Virus record (IMG/VR): IMGVR_UViG_3300009537_000094
Coordinates: 1-32,453 of that record
DNA: 32,453 bases
Direction: 5' to 3' (one strand)
Source of the DNA: a virus
The notes under the pieces are model-generated. The model was not told the origin of the DNA and ran no database searches. It saw nothing but the letters and a program-made list of their open reading frames with translations. Numbering within the stretch: position 1 is the first letter of the stretch; the number at the start of each line of letters is the position of its first letter. The translations under genes and the position numbers were made by a program. Below, one piece after another: positions 1 through 7,847 of the stretch.

Positions 1-103
1 ATTGTTTTTGAAAAAGATTATTTTATTATACAATGTATTTATAATATCCTTTTTAATGATATCCTTTTCGTCATCGTAAGACGGTATCATTATTCCGTTA
101 TGT

Positions 104-388
104 TTGTTATTTATGATATTTTCATTTGTTGACAATAGAAAGAACATAAATGGATTTGAAACTCTTACCTTCAAAGGTGAGGGTATCTTAACTCCATGTC
201 CATACGAACCAGATAAGTGCCATGCAATGCGTGGATTAGGTCCCTGGCAAGAAGTGGATTGTGATACAGGAAGATTTCTTTCAGATCCATTAGATGTGGA
301 ACTGGAGCTACTATTGAACCGCAATATTTGGAGCGCTAATAAAGATGTTTGCAAATATCCTCAATCTTGGCCATGGGGAAGACAATAA
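104..388 (+). CDS. Small hypothetical protein with hydrophobic N-terminus
   Basis: I do not recognise this protein of about 94 residues. The frame is open from position 80 and the first usable start is TTG at 104, with ATG at 113 as the alternative; neither has a convincing ribosome site. The N-terminus is hydrophobic (LLFMIFSF), so it may be membrane-inserted or exported. The rest is polar with four cysteines (CPYEPDKC, then EVDCD and KDVCKY), which could form disulfides if exported. It lies directly upstream of another small membrane protein on the same strand. The gene looks real from length and composition, but its start is uncertain. Confidence 0.5.
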   Translation: MLFMIFSFVDNRKNINGFETLTFKGEGILTPCPYEPDKCHAMRGLGPWQEVDCDTGRFLSDPLDVELELLLNRNIWSANKDVCKYPQSWPWGRQ

Positions 389-411
389 AAATTATATTCA
401 GGAGAATAACC

Positions 412-828
412 ATGGATATGCCCGAATTGGTCTTATTGGTCTTATTGGTCTTATTGGTCTGTCTTTTAGGTTTAGCAATACTTTTTATCCATATAAGCTG
501 GTTGGGCCTATATGAGCTATACGATAGATATAGCGGTCAATATAAATGGATAGATGCAACTATAATCGAAAAATCATATACACCACAGCAAACACATACT
601 GGCGTTGGACCATCTATGGGTAGTAGTGGTGGTATTGCGGTAACAGTCGGTTCAACGCCAGAGAAACATATGGTTTTTTTAAAAGATAAAGATGCAGATA
701 GATGGAAAATGAATGTAGATGAAGATTTTTATTTTGATTGTAATAAAAAAGATAAAGTTAAACTTGAATTTACGGTTGGAAGATCAGGAAAATATTATGG
801 ACCATTAGCTATACGAAAAGGAGACTAA
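412..828 (+). CDS. Membrane-anchored hypothetical protein, one N-terminal TM segment
   Basis: The ATG at 412 is chosen because AGGAG lies just upstream; an in-frame ATG at 349 lacks this and overlaps the previous gene. The protein has about 138 residues. Residues 5-28 form one long Leu/Val-rich membrane segment. A soluble domain follows, with a Gly/Ser-rich stretch (VGPSMGSSGG) and a beta-rich C-terminus ending GPLAIRKGD. The layout resembles small membrane-anchored phage proteins of unknown role. The membrane segment is partly encoded by a perfect 9-bp tandem repeat at 427-453. It forms a short rightward operon with the 28-residue protein that follows. Confidence 0.7.
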   Translation: MDMPELVLLVLLVLLVCLLGLAILFIHISWLGLYELYDRYSGQYKWIDATIIEKSYTPQQTHTGVGPSMGSSGGIAVTVGSTPEKHMVFLKDKDADRWKMNVDEDFYFDCNKKDKVKLEFTVGRSGKYYGPLAIRKGD

Positions 829-830
829 AA

Positions 831-917
831 ATGGGTGAACTGTGGACGATTATAATTGCTTTAGGTACTGGAATAGCCGCAACGGCTGCTTGGTTTCTTA
901 AAAAGAAAAATAAATAA
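831..917 (+). CDS. 28-residue single-TM miniprotein
   Basis: ATG at 831 sits two bases after the preceding stop codon and has a clear ribosome site (AAAGGAG overlapping the end of the previous gene). The product is a single hydrophobic helix (TIIIALGTGIAATAAWFL) followed by a basic tail KKKNK, a layout typical of very small phage membrane proteins. It could be a holin-type or regulatory membrane peptide, but nothing in the sequence settles this. Tight coupling to the upstream membrane protein supports its being translated. Confidence 0.6.
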   Translation: MGELWTIIIALGTGIAATAAWFLKKKNK

Positions 918-950
918 AAATATTATTATGACATACCTGGTGAGCTAATA

Positions 951-1421
951 ATGGGTTTTTTTAATTGGTTCAATCCAAAGAAGAAATATCTTAAAAATTC
1001 AGTGCGTATGGATTCCGATTATATTGAGCAGGTATTTAATCAATATGGTTTAAAAAATTTTAGATCCAGGGATCTCTGGTTTATGTGTTTGACCCATGAA
1101 GCCATGAAAGCGCTTGTCTTTAGGGTCCATGACACAAGATGGTTTAAATATCATGGCAATTCAGAAGAATTCCCGGATTGTGATGATTCGGAATTAGTCC
1201 TGCGGGCGCAAGTTATTAAATATTGTGCTGAAATAGGGATGCCCTATCCGCCCGTTTTTGGGGGATTAAGCTATTATTCAAAAAAACTCGATGAATGGCA
1301 CAGAGCAAATTGGTCTTTAGATAGAAATGGGCGTATGTGGATTTGTGAACCACAGGCTCAAGGTGGACTTTGGTATAAATATGAAGAAGAAGTAAAAGAA
1401 GCGAGAGAGGCAAGAATATAA
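951..1421 (+). CDS. Hypothetical protein with Cys/His/EPQ pattern (possible transglutaminase-like fold)
   Basis: This protein of 156 residues begins MGFFNWFNPKKK and is preceded by GGTGAG eight bases before its ATG. Conserved-looking motifs are PDCDDSE near residue 75, PVFGGLSYYSKK and EWHRANW near residues 100-122, and WICEPQ near residue 132. A Cys, then a His, then an acidic or Gln residue in this order is reminiscent of transglutaminase-like or papain-like folds found in phage proteins, so a peptidase or structural cross-linking role is possible. That is inference from pattern only. It converges tail-to-tail with the phosphoesterase gene at 1434, so it closes the short rightward operon at the left end. 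Confidence 0.65.
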   Translation: MGFFNWFNPKKKYLKNSVRMDSDYIEQVFNQYGLKNFRSRDLWFMCLTHEAMKALVFRVHDTRWFKYHGNSEEFPDCDDSELVLRAQVIKYCAEIGMPYPPVFGGLSYYSKKLDEWHRANWSLDRNGRMWICEPQAQGGLWYKYEEEVKEAREARI

Positions 1422-1433
1422 TAAGAAATAAAT

Positions 1434-2315
1434 CTATAAATTACGTGGATGTTTTGTTAAATGTTCTACAGATAGATATCCATGTCCGGATCTACCCGTT
1501 GGTTTGTTTTTATCTTTTCGTGTTAACCTGAATCTAGCTATTGCCCATCCTATGGGTTGAGGAGTTAAACCGGCCTTTTCAACATAGGAACTCCTCCAAC
1601 CGTCAGTGTATCCTTGACTAAATCCACCGACATTTAAACATCTAATCAATGTTTTATCTAATCCAGCTATTCCAACTCTCCTAACGTTTTGTCGCTCAAA
1701 AGGTATCCAGGCAACGCTCTTGCAGCCATGTCCTTTAACATATAAATTTGCTTCAAATGCGGGAACTATATTAACCTCCAACCAGCGGGAATCTGTGGTT
1801 GCGTATCTGGCCGCACCAGTGCCATGCATGGAAATAACTGTAAAGATAAGGCCAAATCTTTTATTATATTTAGAATAAAAACAAAATCTGGTTGAAGCCA
1901 TCCAGCTCAAATAGGGGGCTTTTAATGCGGAGCACAGTCTCTGCGTGCCATTTGTACCGTCAGAGAAATCATGTTCATGATGCCCGGTATGCAATCCTAT
2001 TAATTTGCCTTTTAAAAACTCCAATTCATCAAGCATTTTATCCTGGGATTTTCTATACATGGCATCTAATTGTCGTCGTGCTGAATCATCATGAGCCATA
2101 GGCCCCATCAATCTTCCGCGCATACTTGGGCGCAACCAATCTGAATAATCACCCAATCCAAGAGCATAACTATTGGGAGTACCTATGAATTCTTCTTTAA
2201 ATTCCTGCCAGGCTTCTTTTGAAAAGCCATCTGTTCCTAATTGAAGGTCACCAAAGAAAAATAATGTTACGGGCTTTTTCCAATCCAAGGGGATTCGGCT
2301 GATATGGTGTATCAT
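1434..2315 (-). CDS. Calcineurin-like metallophosphoesterase
   Basis: The product is about 293 residues. It carries the metal-binding motif series of the calcineurin-like phosphoesterase superfamily: GDLQLG near residue 22, GLGDYSD near residue 54, GHHEHDF near residue 108, then SMHGTG and VKGHG. These enzymes use two metal ions to hydrolyse phosphomonoesters or diesters; in phages the substrate is usually unknown (nucleic acid or nucleotide). ATG at 2315 is chosen over the longer TTG form because GGAGG lies five bases upstream. It is the last gene of the leftward structural/lysis arm. Confidence 0.85.
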   Translation of the reverse strand: MIHHISRIPLDWKKPVTLFFFGDLQLGTDGFSKEAWQEFKEEFIGTPNSYALGLGDYSDWLRPSMRGRLMGPMAHDDSARRQLDAMYRKSQDKMLDELEFLKGKLIGLHTGHHEHDFSDGTNGTQRLCSALKAPYLSWMASTRFCFYSKYNKRFGLIFTVISMHGTGAARYATTDSRWLEVNIVPAFEANLYVKGHGCKSVAWIPFERQNVRRVGIAGLDKTLIRCLNVGGFSQGYTDGWRSSYVEKAGLTPQPIGWAIARFRLTRKDKNKPTGRSGHGYLSVEHLTKHPRNL

Positions 2316-2352
2316 AAAGCCTCCGTATAGCAAACAGCTATATAACTATTTG

Positions 2353-2625
2353 TTATTTTTTTCTAATAGCGGACAATAAATTCTTTTGGCGCTTTAATTT
2401 TTCCGCAAAACTTAATCCGCCCAGTCCGGACAAAAAGGCCATTGCTTCACTCCATTTACCCTCATCCATCCAGCCTAACAAATAAAATATTGTTATGGCT
2501 ACCATGGCAGCTATGGACGCTTGTGTTTTATATCCCTCCGACCATTCATAAGCCTGAACCAAATATCCTAACGCCCATTTTTTTAATGCAAAACCTAAAA
2601 TAACGTCTTTGAGTTTCTTTAGCAT
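2353..2625 (-). CDS. Small membrane protein, holin candidate
   Basis: This protein of 90 residues has one clear membrane segment (QASIAAMVAITIFYLLGW, about residues 35-52) and a second weaker hydrophobic stretch (AMAFLSGLGGLSFA). It ends in a basic tail (KLKRQKNLLSAIRKK). The ribosome site TAGGAGG sits six bases before the ATG. Small size, one or two membrane spans, a charged C-terminus and a place near a probable endolysin fit a holin or another lysis-cluster membrane protein. The XhlA-like protein at 3978 is the competing candidate for that role. Confidence 0.65.
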   Translation of the reverse strand: MLKKLKDVILGFALKKWALGYLVQAYEWSEGYKTQASIAAMVAITIFYLLGWMDEGKWSEAMAFLSGLGGLSFAEKLKRQKNLLSAIRKK

Positions 2626-2634
2626 AACTACCTC

Positions 2635-2910
2635 CTAATCCACGGATGTTATACCGTGATCTTTTAAATTAACGATGTATGCGGATGGATTGTTAACGCT
2701 CCACCCAAGGAAATCTTTTCGTGGTTTATCGTTTAGCAGGGTTCTAATAAATCTTCTTAATCTAAAACAAGCCCTTATATACTGCTTCTTATTTTTTATT
2801 GTCATGGAAGATAATAGTCCTATTGTTCCTAGTCTAATTAGCTCTAACTCAGCGTCACTATATTTATTCAAATACCTGTCAATCCTTTCTAAAAAACCAC
2901 CTCTTTTCAT
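2635..2910 (-). CDS. Small basic hypothetical protein
   Basis: About 91 residues from ATG at 2910, which is preceded by GGCGGAG. A longer in-frame form from 2979 exists but lies mostly inside the Zn-ribbon gene upstream, so the shorter one is preferred. The sequence is basic and helical (ERIDRYLNKYSDAELELIRLG, RACFRLRRFIRTLLNDKPRKDF) with a short hydrophobic stretch in the middle. I recognise no family. It overlaps the end of the upstream gene by 32 bases, suggesting coupled translation within the lysis cluster. Confidence 0.6.
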   Translation of the reverse strand: MKRGGFLERIDRYLNKYSDAELELIRLGTIGLLSSMTIKNKKQYIRACFRLRRFIRTLLNDKPRKDFLGWSVNNPSAYIVNLKDHGITSVD

Positions 2911-3064
2911 TTTCTCCGCCCTTCGTTCCGATTTCCGATTCAACCATCCATCCCGTTCCGCAGCCACAACACTGTGCATAACTATCCTCCTCCCTTAGTT
3001 GAACTCCAAGTATTGTATTACCACACTCACAGTCAATCGGTATAAAACTGCTTAATTCATCCAT
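2879..3064 (-). CDS. Small zinc-ribbon protein
   Basis: A 61-residue protein with two cysteine clusters, DCECGNT near residue 12 and QCCGCGTGW near residue 32, typical of a treble-clef or rubredoxin-like zinc ribbon. The C-terminus is charged (GGENEKRWFFRKD). Such small zinc proteins are common between phage late genes, and their targets are seldom known. The start at 3064 overlaps the stop region of the 45-residue reading frame upstream, so the pair may be translationally coupled. No function is assigned beyond likely zinc binding. Confidence 0.6.
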   Translation of the reverse strand: MDELSSFIPIDCECGNTILGVQLREEDSYAQCCGCGTGWMVESEIGTKGGENEKRWFFRKD

Positions 3065-3194
3065 TGATAAGTTTTTCCAGATAATCTTCCATTTCGTCGA
3101 TTAATTCTTCCGTGCTTTTCCAATTATCAACGTTTGTCAGTCTTTCTAAAGCCTTGTCTATATATGTCACCAATCGTTGAAGTAAATTTAGCAT
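3057..3194 (-). CDS. Possible 45-residue helical protein
   Basis: This short frame has an ATG at 3194 and ends inside the start of the zinc-ribbon gene (stop and next ATG overlap by eight bases). The translation is amphipathic and coil-like (LLQRLVTYIDKALERL, STEELIDEMEDYLEKL), which is more protein-like than random. AAGG abuts the ATG and a GGA lies 10 bases upstream, so the ribosome site is weak. A competing 47-residue frame (3127-3270) on the same strand is less convincing. It fills the gap between the endolysin candidate and the zinc protein. Confidence 0.4.
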   Translation of the reverse strand: MLNLLQRLVTYIDKALERLTNVDNWKSTEELIDEMEDYLEKLING

Positions 3195-3266
3195 CCTTAC
3201 GTCCGCCAAATCTTATCCTTAGTAACGGGGCGAATAGGCCCACTCTGAGCCATTGATCTAACCATT

Positions 3267-3749
3267 TCATATAGTACTCTCAACCAGAAGAAAAAAATCA
3301 GGTTCATTGTTAAACGCCCAGTTGGCGCCTAAAATTCCATTCAGTTTCCCAATGTTCGCAACCAAAGGAACCTCTTTATTCCATTTATTGGAATAAACTA
3401 ATGGACCAGGATAAACAACAGCTACATGGCCATGCTTTTTTCCTTTACTGGACGCTATTGCAATGCAATTTTTTTTAGCATGCCCCACAGCCTTGACGGG
3501 AGAATCTCTTATCCACTTAATGTTTTCTTTTAACATAAAGTCATGCATTTCATTGGCCAGCATCACTGGTTTGATCCTATTCCCCGGATTTTTAAATCCA
3601 TGGTATCCCATGGTCTCACATATTTTATTTACACCCCAATTGCACATAGTATCTAAAACACCATCCCCATTTAAATCTCTGGCTTTTAATTCTTCACTAA
3701 AAACAGTCTCCATGCAGGCTTGAGATAATTTATTATTAATTTTCTGCAA
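3267..3749 (-). CDS. Probable endolysin, cysteine-peptidase type (CHAP/NlpC-like)
   Basis: A 160-residue protein. Residues 36-45 (CNWGVNKICE) resemble the nucleophile helix of CHAP or NlpC/P60 hydrolases. A His motif follows at 106-115 (HGHVAVVYPG), then an N-rich end (GANWAFNN). Those families cleave peptidoglycan peptides or amide bonds, which fits an endolysin in a lysis cluster. Residues 25-33 (DLNGDGVLD) match the calcium-binding loop of EF-hand or dockerin motifs, just before the proposed catalytic Cys. Translation appears to start at TTG 3749, right after the previous stop, with AAGGA a few bases upstream. No signal peptide is seen, so release would need a holin. The exact family is uncertain. 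Confidence 0.65.
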   Translation of the reverse strand: MQKINNKLSQACMETVFSEELKARDLNGDGVLDTMCNWGVNKICETMGYHGFKNPGNRIKPVMLANEMHDFMLKENIKWIRDSPVKAVGHAKKNCIAIASSKGKKHGHVAVVYPGPLVYSNKWNKEVPLVANIGKLNGILGANWAFNNEPDFFLLVESTI

Positions 3750-3968
3750 TTATTCCTTCCCCCCGAGACGAACCTTGGGAATATGAATTATTGAACTTGG
3801 TAATTTATCCATCGCCTGGAATAACAATGTTTTTATTTCGCTAATATTAGACGGCAACTCCTCATTTCTATCTGTAACAATAGTAAATCTAAACGGTTCC
3901 CCTACACTTTTTTCAATAATAATATGCATTGGTTTATCTGTTTTCTGCCCTTTAATATCAATAATCAT
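3750..3968 (-). CDS. Small hypothetical protein
   Basis: About 72 residues from ATG at 3968 (GTG at 3974 is an alternative start). The sequence looks like an alternating beta/alpha domain (MHIIIEKSVGEPFRFTIVTD, then EIKTLLFQAMDKL). It ends IPKVRLGGKE immediately before the TTG start of the endolysin candidate, and its last codons supply the AAGGA ribosome site for that gene. I recognise no family; it may be a lysis-cluster accessory. Confidence 0.6.
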   Translation of the reverse strand: MIIDIKGQKTDKPMHIIIEKSVGEPFRFTIVTDRNEELPSNISEIKTLLFQAMDKLPSSIIHIPKVRLGGKE

Positions 3969-3977
3969 AAACACATA

Positions 3978-4232
3978 TTAAGGCACAAATAACTTAAGAA
4001 AAACTCCTAATAAACCAGATAATGAAATAAAACAAAATCTCTTTATCCACCTTATAGACTCATCATGCTTGGAAACCTGAGAATTTAACGGATTGAGTAA
4101 TTTAAAAAGCTCAGTTCTAAAAACACGGATCTCATCACGGGTTTCTTTTTGGGTTAGGGCCAAATAGCCCTGCTTTGCCTCTATATTTTCTATCTTGGTC
4201 TCAAGCCGGGCTAAGCGTTCGGGTTCGGTCAT
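3978..4232 (-). CDS. XhlA-like holin-associated protein: coiled coil plus C-terminal TM
   Basis: This protein of 84 residues starts MTEPERLARLETKIENIE, a coiled coil of about 58 residues. A short basic linker (SIRWIKRF) and one C-terminal membrane segment (CFISLSGLLGVFLKLFV) follow. That is the layout of XhlA/hemolysin-type phage proteins, which work with a holin and endolysin in host lysis. The ATG at 4232 has AAGG eight bases upstream and directly follows the large internal virion gene. Family membership is by layout, not by a residue-level match. Confidence 0.65.
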   Translation of the reverse strand: MTEPERLARLETKIENIEAKQGYLALTQKETRDEIRVFRTELFKLLNPLNSQVSKHDESIRWIKRFCFISLSGLLGVFLKLFVP

Positions 4233-4233
4233 T

Positions 4234-5706
4234 TTATTGCCTTGGTATTGCCCCTATGGCTGCGGCGCGTGTTGTACCACGAACTATGGGAGAAATTTCC
4301 GACCCCGCCCGTATACCCCTGCCGATGTTTGTTGGACTGGCGAGTATCCGTATTAAATCTTTAACCATTCCAGAGGGGGTCCCGACAGGAAGTTCGGTAA
4401 AAGCTCTTGCAGCCAAAGAATCCAATAGCTTATTAGTGGTCTTAAACCCCCCTGGTATTTGTGATGCTAAATTTTCCAATATTTCCCTGCTTAAACCTCC
4501 ACGATTAAATGATGAGGTTAGCCTATTTAATCTTCCCAATAGTGATCTTTGGGATAAATCTTTAGTTCCTATTTCCTGACCAACCTCATCAAAGGTATTG
4601 GCAATTTTAGAGAAATTAAAATTTGCTTCTGCTAAATCATCGAATCCCACCCTCTCGGCAGAATCACCTATTGCTTTACGAAGATTAGAACCCATATTTT
4701 TTATTGTCCTTTCCCCTAAATCCGAGCTAATTGCTTTAACACCTCCTCTTTTAAACGATACGAGATCATCCAATTGCCTTCTTAAATTTATAGCTCCCCT
4801 GGGATCAATTTTAGGATTTTTTCTAATTGTCTCTATTAATTTTGTTATTTTATTTATTTCTGAGCTGGTGGTTAATTGGGCAACAGAGGGTTCTGATAGA
4901 GATGATTGCCTGAACAATTCCTCCGCCTCATCAGCCATTGTTGAAAGATCAATAATACGCTCTCCACGGACCCTTCTTTGAAATCTTGCCAGTGCATTGT
5001 CAACCTTTTGTCCAGCCCCACGCCTGGCTTGTTCTATTGTCTCCTGAAGGCTTCTTAACAGACCAATGCCCTGTTTTTCCACTTCTGCCCTAGCAGAATT
5101 TCCTCCCAATGGGACCAATTCAGGCCTTTTAATGGCGCGTTTTATTGATTCAAATGGTGTTTTTAAAAGAGCCTGAGAAACAATAGGAAGTGTTTTTTTA
5201 ATGGCTTTTATGCCTAGGCCTAGGCCCAGCTCACTAGCAGCCCCCTCTAAACCAGTGGTGGCTATTTCTTTTGCAGCCTCTAATGGTGTTTCTGGCGGTT
5301 GCCCTCCTGCGGCCCTGGCTCCTAACTGGCCAAATGCCTCACCTCCGGCAGCCCCTAAAGCGGCTGCTCCGGCCAATGGTACAAGGGCTGTTCCGCCTGT
5401 AGCGGCTCCTAAAGCTAAGGATCCCGCAATGGGGGGTCCAAATCTTCCAGCAAAACCACCCAATCTCTCTGCAATCGTTCCACCAACCTCTTCACGCCTA
5501 AATCCTGCCCTTGCTCCACCAGCGAATCTTTCCAATACCCCTGGTTCATCTACAAATTCAACCTTTGGTTCTAGTGTAAGCACTTCTTTTGTAAGATCTT
5601 CTTGTGAAATATCCGTAGGAGATTCTCTTATCGGCCCGTCTTGAATTTCAATCAATTCTTTTTTTAATCGGGTTAATTCTTCCCTTTCTTTTTCAGTTAA
5701 GGCCAT
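4234..5706 (-). CDS. Putative internal virion/ejection protein (490 aa)
   Basis: The N-terminus is charged and helical. It is followed by a long Gly/Ala-rich hydrophobic region (about residues 60-135, with GSLALGAATGGTALVPLAG) able to insert in membranes. The C-terminal 300 residues are helical and charged. Such proteins, in a row after the tail genes, match podovirus internal core or pilot proteins that are ejected with the DNA to form a channel across the host envelope. The start codon overlaps the previous stop as TAATG and has AAGGAGAAAG upstream. The GC-rich low-complexity region makes the opposite strand falsely open. No sequence-level family match was recognised. Confidence 0.6.
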   Translation of the reverse strand: MALTEKEREELTRLKKELIEIQDGPIRESPTDISQEDLTKEVLTLEPKVEFVDEPGVLERFAGGARAGFRREEVGGTIAERLGGFAGRFGPPIAGSLALGAATGGTALVPLAGAAALGAAGGEAFGQLGARAAGGQPPETPLEAAKEIATTGLEGAASELGLGLGIKAIKKTLPIVSQALLKTPFESIKRAIKRPELVPLGGNSARAEVEKQGIGLLRSLQETIEQARRGAGQKVDNALARFQRRVRGERIIDLSTMADEAEELFRQSSLSEPSVAQLTTSSEINKITKLIETIRKNPKIDPRGAINLRRQLDDLVSFKRGGVKAISSDLGERTIKNMGSNLRKAIGDSAERVGFDDLAEANFNFSKIANTFDEVGQEIGTKDLSQRSLLGRLNRLTSSFNRGGLSREILENLASQIPGGFKTTNKLLDSLAARAFTELPVGTPSGMVKDLIRILASPTNIGRGIRAGSEISPIVRGTTRAAAIGAIPRQ

Positions 5707-6878
5707 TATTCTTTCTCCTTCTGTTCTAATTGCTTAATTCTGTTTTTTATCTCATTAACCCTATCAGTTTTAGGACGTTCAACTCCGAAGATCGGTAAAA
5801 CAACATTTCTAACATCTACCCCAGCTCTTTCTGCAATTCCAGAGAATGCTTGCTGGCGTGTTGTTAATGCCTGTTTTTGAGAATCGAATAAAACTTCAGC
5901 CCTATTAAGAAAATCCTCTCTTTGTGTCGGGGTTAAGCGCGCTCCCTTTAGAACATTTTCTCTAAGGCGAACCAATCCCTCGGGAACACCCCTTTCATCC
6001 AAAAAGGCTCTGCTAATTTCAGCATTTCTGAATTCACTTTCACGAACAACAGATCCGGGATCTAGTATTTTCATGAAATTAAATATCAATGCGAGATCTC
6101 CTGCCGCAGACGGGTCTTTACCGGAGGCTCTCACGCGCTGTATAGAATCTCTTACGGTTAAGAAAGTTTTATTGAGACCGGATAGTTCTTTTCTTAAGCC
6201 GGATTCTGTTGATAATTTTGTTTTTAAATCTAGCCCCACTATGGCATCATCTGTTCTTAATCTGGCAGCCTTTGTGGCTATACCGAAAGCAGATTCTATT
6301 TCATCCAATGTCCTGCCCTGAAATTCCTCCTGCTTCCTTCCTGTTATAGAGGCATAAAATTTTGCCTGATCCTCAGAGAGAGGCAAATTTCTTCTGGCGG
6401 AGGTTTGAAACTCATCCAGGGATTCTGTAAATTGTAATAATCTTAGATTTTGCTCTGCATTCTCATTAAATCCTCTTAAAGACATGTTACGAACCGGAAT
6501 ACCAGCGTCCTCAAACCTCTGAATCACTTCCGGTGCTATAATTTCTTGAGCGGGAGTATTTTCAAGCTGTTGTTGTCTTATTTGCGCTTGTTCTAAATCT
6601 CTTTGCGCCTCAATCATTTCAGGTGTCGGAGCCTGTGCTCCGGCAGTTATTCCAGCCAAGAAACCGCTTAAGGGGTCTCTGGCCCCAGCCTGGCCCGCGG
6701 CGCGCGCTCCGGAGGCCACGCCAAGTAATGTACTGAGGAATCTTGATCTAAAGCCTGGTGTGGGCCTATTTGCCTCCGTTGAAGGCTGTCTAGAGAATAA
6801 AGATCTATCCTCCTTGGTCCGTCGTTCAATTTCATTGTCATCTAATCTTCCCTGAAATGGTTGATTACCGTTGGCCAT
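5706..6878 (-). CDS. Putative internal virion protein (390 aa)
   Basis: Mostly helical, with an N-terminal polar tail, an Ala/Gly segment (FLSTLLGVASGARAAGQAGA, about residues 47-66) and a Gln-rich stretch (EQAQIRQQQLENTP). The central and C-terminal parts are long charged helices. It is sandwiched between two proteins with similar low-complexity hydrophobic regions, so I infer a shared role in the ejectosome or internal core. GGGGATAA precedes the ATG. An alternative is a tail-needle or assembly cofactor. Confidence 0.55.
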   Translation of the reverse strand: MANGNQPFQGRLDDNEIERRTKEDRSLFSRQPSTEANRPTPGFRSRFLSTLLGVASGARAAGQAGARDPLSGFLAGITAGAQAPTPEMIEAQRDLEQAQIRQQQLENTPAQEIIAPEVIQRFEDAGIPVRNMSLRGFNENAEQNLRLLQFTESLDEFQTSARRNLPLSEDQAKFYASITGRKQEEFQGRTLDEIESAFGIATKAARLRTDDAIVGLDLKTKLSTESGLRKELSGLNKTFLTVRDSIQRVRASGKDPSAAGDLALIFNFMKILDPGSVVRESEFRNAEISRAFLDERGVPEGLVRLRENVLKGARLTPTQREDFLNRAEVLFDSQKQALTTRQQAFSGIAERAGVDVRNVVLPIFGVERPKTDRVNEIKNRIKQLEQKEKE

Positions 6879-6887
6879 AGTTATCCC

Positions 6888-7574
6888 CTAAACTCTGAAT
6901 CCTAAACTAGATAAAAGATTGAAATTTTGATTTGTAGTTGTTGCGCTTGGCTGTAAACCAGAGAAAGATGGTTGAGCGAAAAGACCCGCTGTTTGAGTCG
7001 GAGAAAAATCAAGCCTTGTTTGACGCTGTGGCCTTCTTTGTGTCGGTGCTGATTGTGGTCTTAATAGCCCCGCTAGTGCGGCTCCGCCAATTCCAAATAG
7101 GCTCGCCTGCCTCTGCTGATCCTCTGCTCTTTGTTGGGCTTCCTGGCCTGCCCTTATTCCTAAAAGACTGCTTAAAACCCCTGCTTCTGCCTGCGCCTGC
7201 CTGCCAAAGCTGCCACCAAGGGCCTGCTGTAACTGTGCCTGCTGCCCCTCAGCGAGCCTTCCCAGCTCCGCCTCTGCCACAGGTGACCTGAAGGTACCCC
7301 TAAGGGCCTGTCTACCCCTTAATGCCCCTGTTTGACGCCCGAAAAGACGGGTAGATGCAGCCTCAATCTCTGTTCTTTCTTTTTCAAATAAACTTCTTAT
7401 CCTGTTTAACTCTGCCGTAATATCAATCGTAGGCGCTCTTCTCCTACCACCAAAAGCACCAAATAAACCCCCGGCAAGACCACCCACAAGAGCCCCGGGC
7501 AAACCACCTATTTGCGCGCCAGCCAGGGCTCCGCTACCTGCCCCTACAAATCCCACTGTTGTTCCATTAGCCAT
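6888..7574 (-). CDS. Putative internal virion protein with glycine-rich N-terminus (228 aa)
   Basis: Residues 8-46 are very rich in Gly and Ala (GFVGAGSGALAGAQIGGLPG and a following GGLAGG repeat), similar to membrane-active glycine-zipper segments. A long Gln/Ala/Arg helical region follows, then a polar C-terminus (PTQRRPQRQTRLDF). Small podovirus ejection proteins often pair a glycine-zipper with amphipathic helices. AGGAG lies seven bases before the ATG. It leads a three-gene set of putative ejection proteins. Confidence 0.6.
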   Translation of the reverse strand: MANGTTVGFVGAGSGALAGAQIGGLPGALVGGLAGGLFGAFGGRRRAPTIDITAELNRIRSLFEKERTEIEAASTRLFGRQTGALRGRQALRGTFRSPVAEAELGRLAEGQQAQLQQALGGSFGRQAQAEAGVLSSLLGIRAGQEAQQRAEDQQRQASLFGIGGAALAGLLRPQSAPTQRRPQRQTRLDFSPTQTAGLFAQPSFSGLQPSATTTNQNFNLLSSLGFRV

Positions 7575-7583
7575 AATATTCTC

Positions 7584-7847
7584 CTATAAAGCTGTCCAAA
7601 CTCCTGAATTGGGATGTCTAAAATAAAGAGTCCCGGCTTCGTAATCCAACCATAACCTGCCGCCCTCGGACTTGCTTGGCGCTCTATCCGCGAATATAAT
7701 TCTTTCCTCTTTAATGAAATCAATGTTTTTCAATTCTTGATTAATTTGATCTGGATTATTATGCCTATTAAATCTCAGGGCCATTGATTCACTATCTAAA
7801 TGTATTAACAATGCTAGAAATATGAATATTAGAAATAAAATTCTCAT
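7584..7847 (-). CDS. Small protein with signal-peptide-like N-terminus
   Basis: This protein of 87 residues begins MRILFLIFIFLALLIHLDSE, a hydrophobic N-terminus that looks like a Sec signal or anchor. The body ends in an aromatic, beta-like domain (GRLWLDYEAGTLYFRHPN) resembling fibre or tail-associated caps. ATG at 7847 is supported by AAGGA just upstream. An internal ATG at 7784 (MALRFNRHNN) has no ribosome site but would remove the hydrophobic segment, so the signal depends on the start choice. It overlaps the end of the large tail gene by four bases (ATGA). Confidence 0.55.
   Translation of the reverse strand: MRILFLIFIFLALLIHLDSESMALRFNRHNNPDQINQELKNIDFIKEERIIFADRAPSKSEGGRLWLDYEAGTLYFRHPNSGVWTAL

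Noticed and set aside
3127-3270. 47-codon minus-strand frame beginning MKWLDQWLRVG, and an 18-codon frame within it.
   Set aside because: The ribosome sites are weak and they conflict with the more protein-like 45-residue frame at 3057-3194.
5201-5644. Pro/Ala/Ser-rich plus-strand frame inside the large internal virion gene.
   Set aside because: It is the shadow of a GC-rich Gly/Ala segment, with no ribosome site or protein-like composition.
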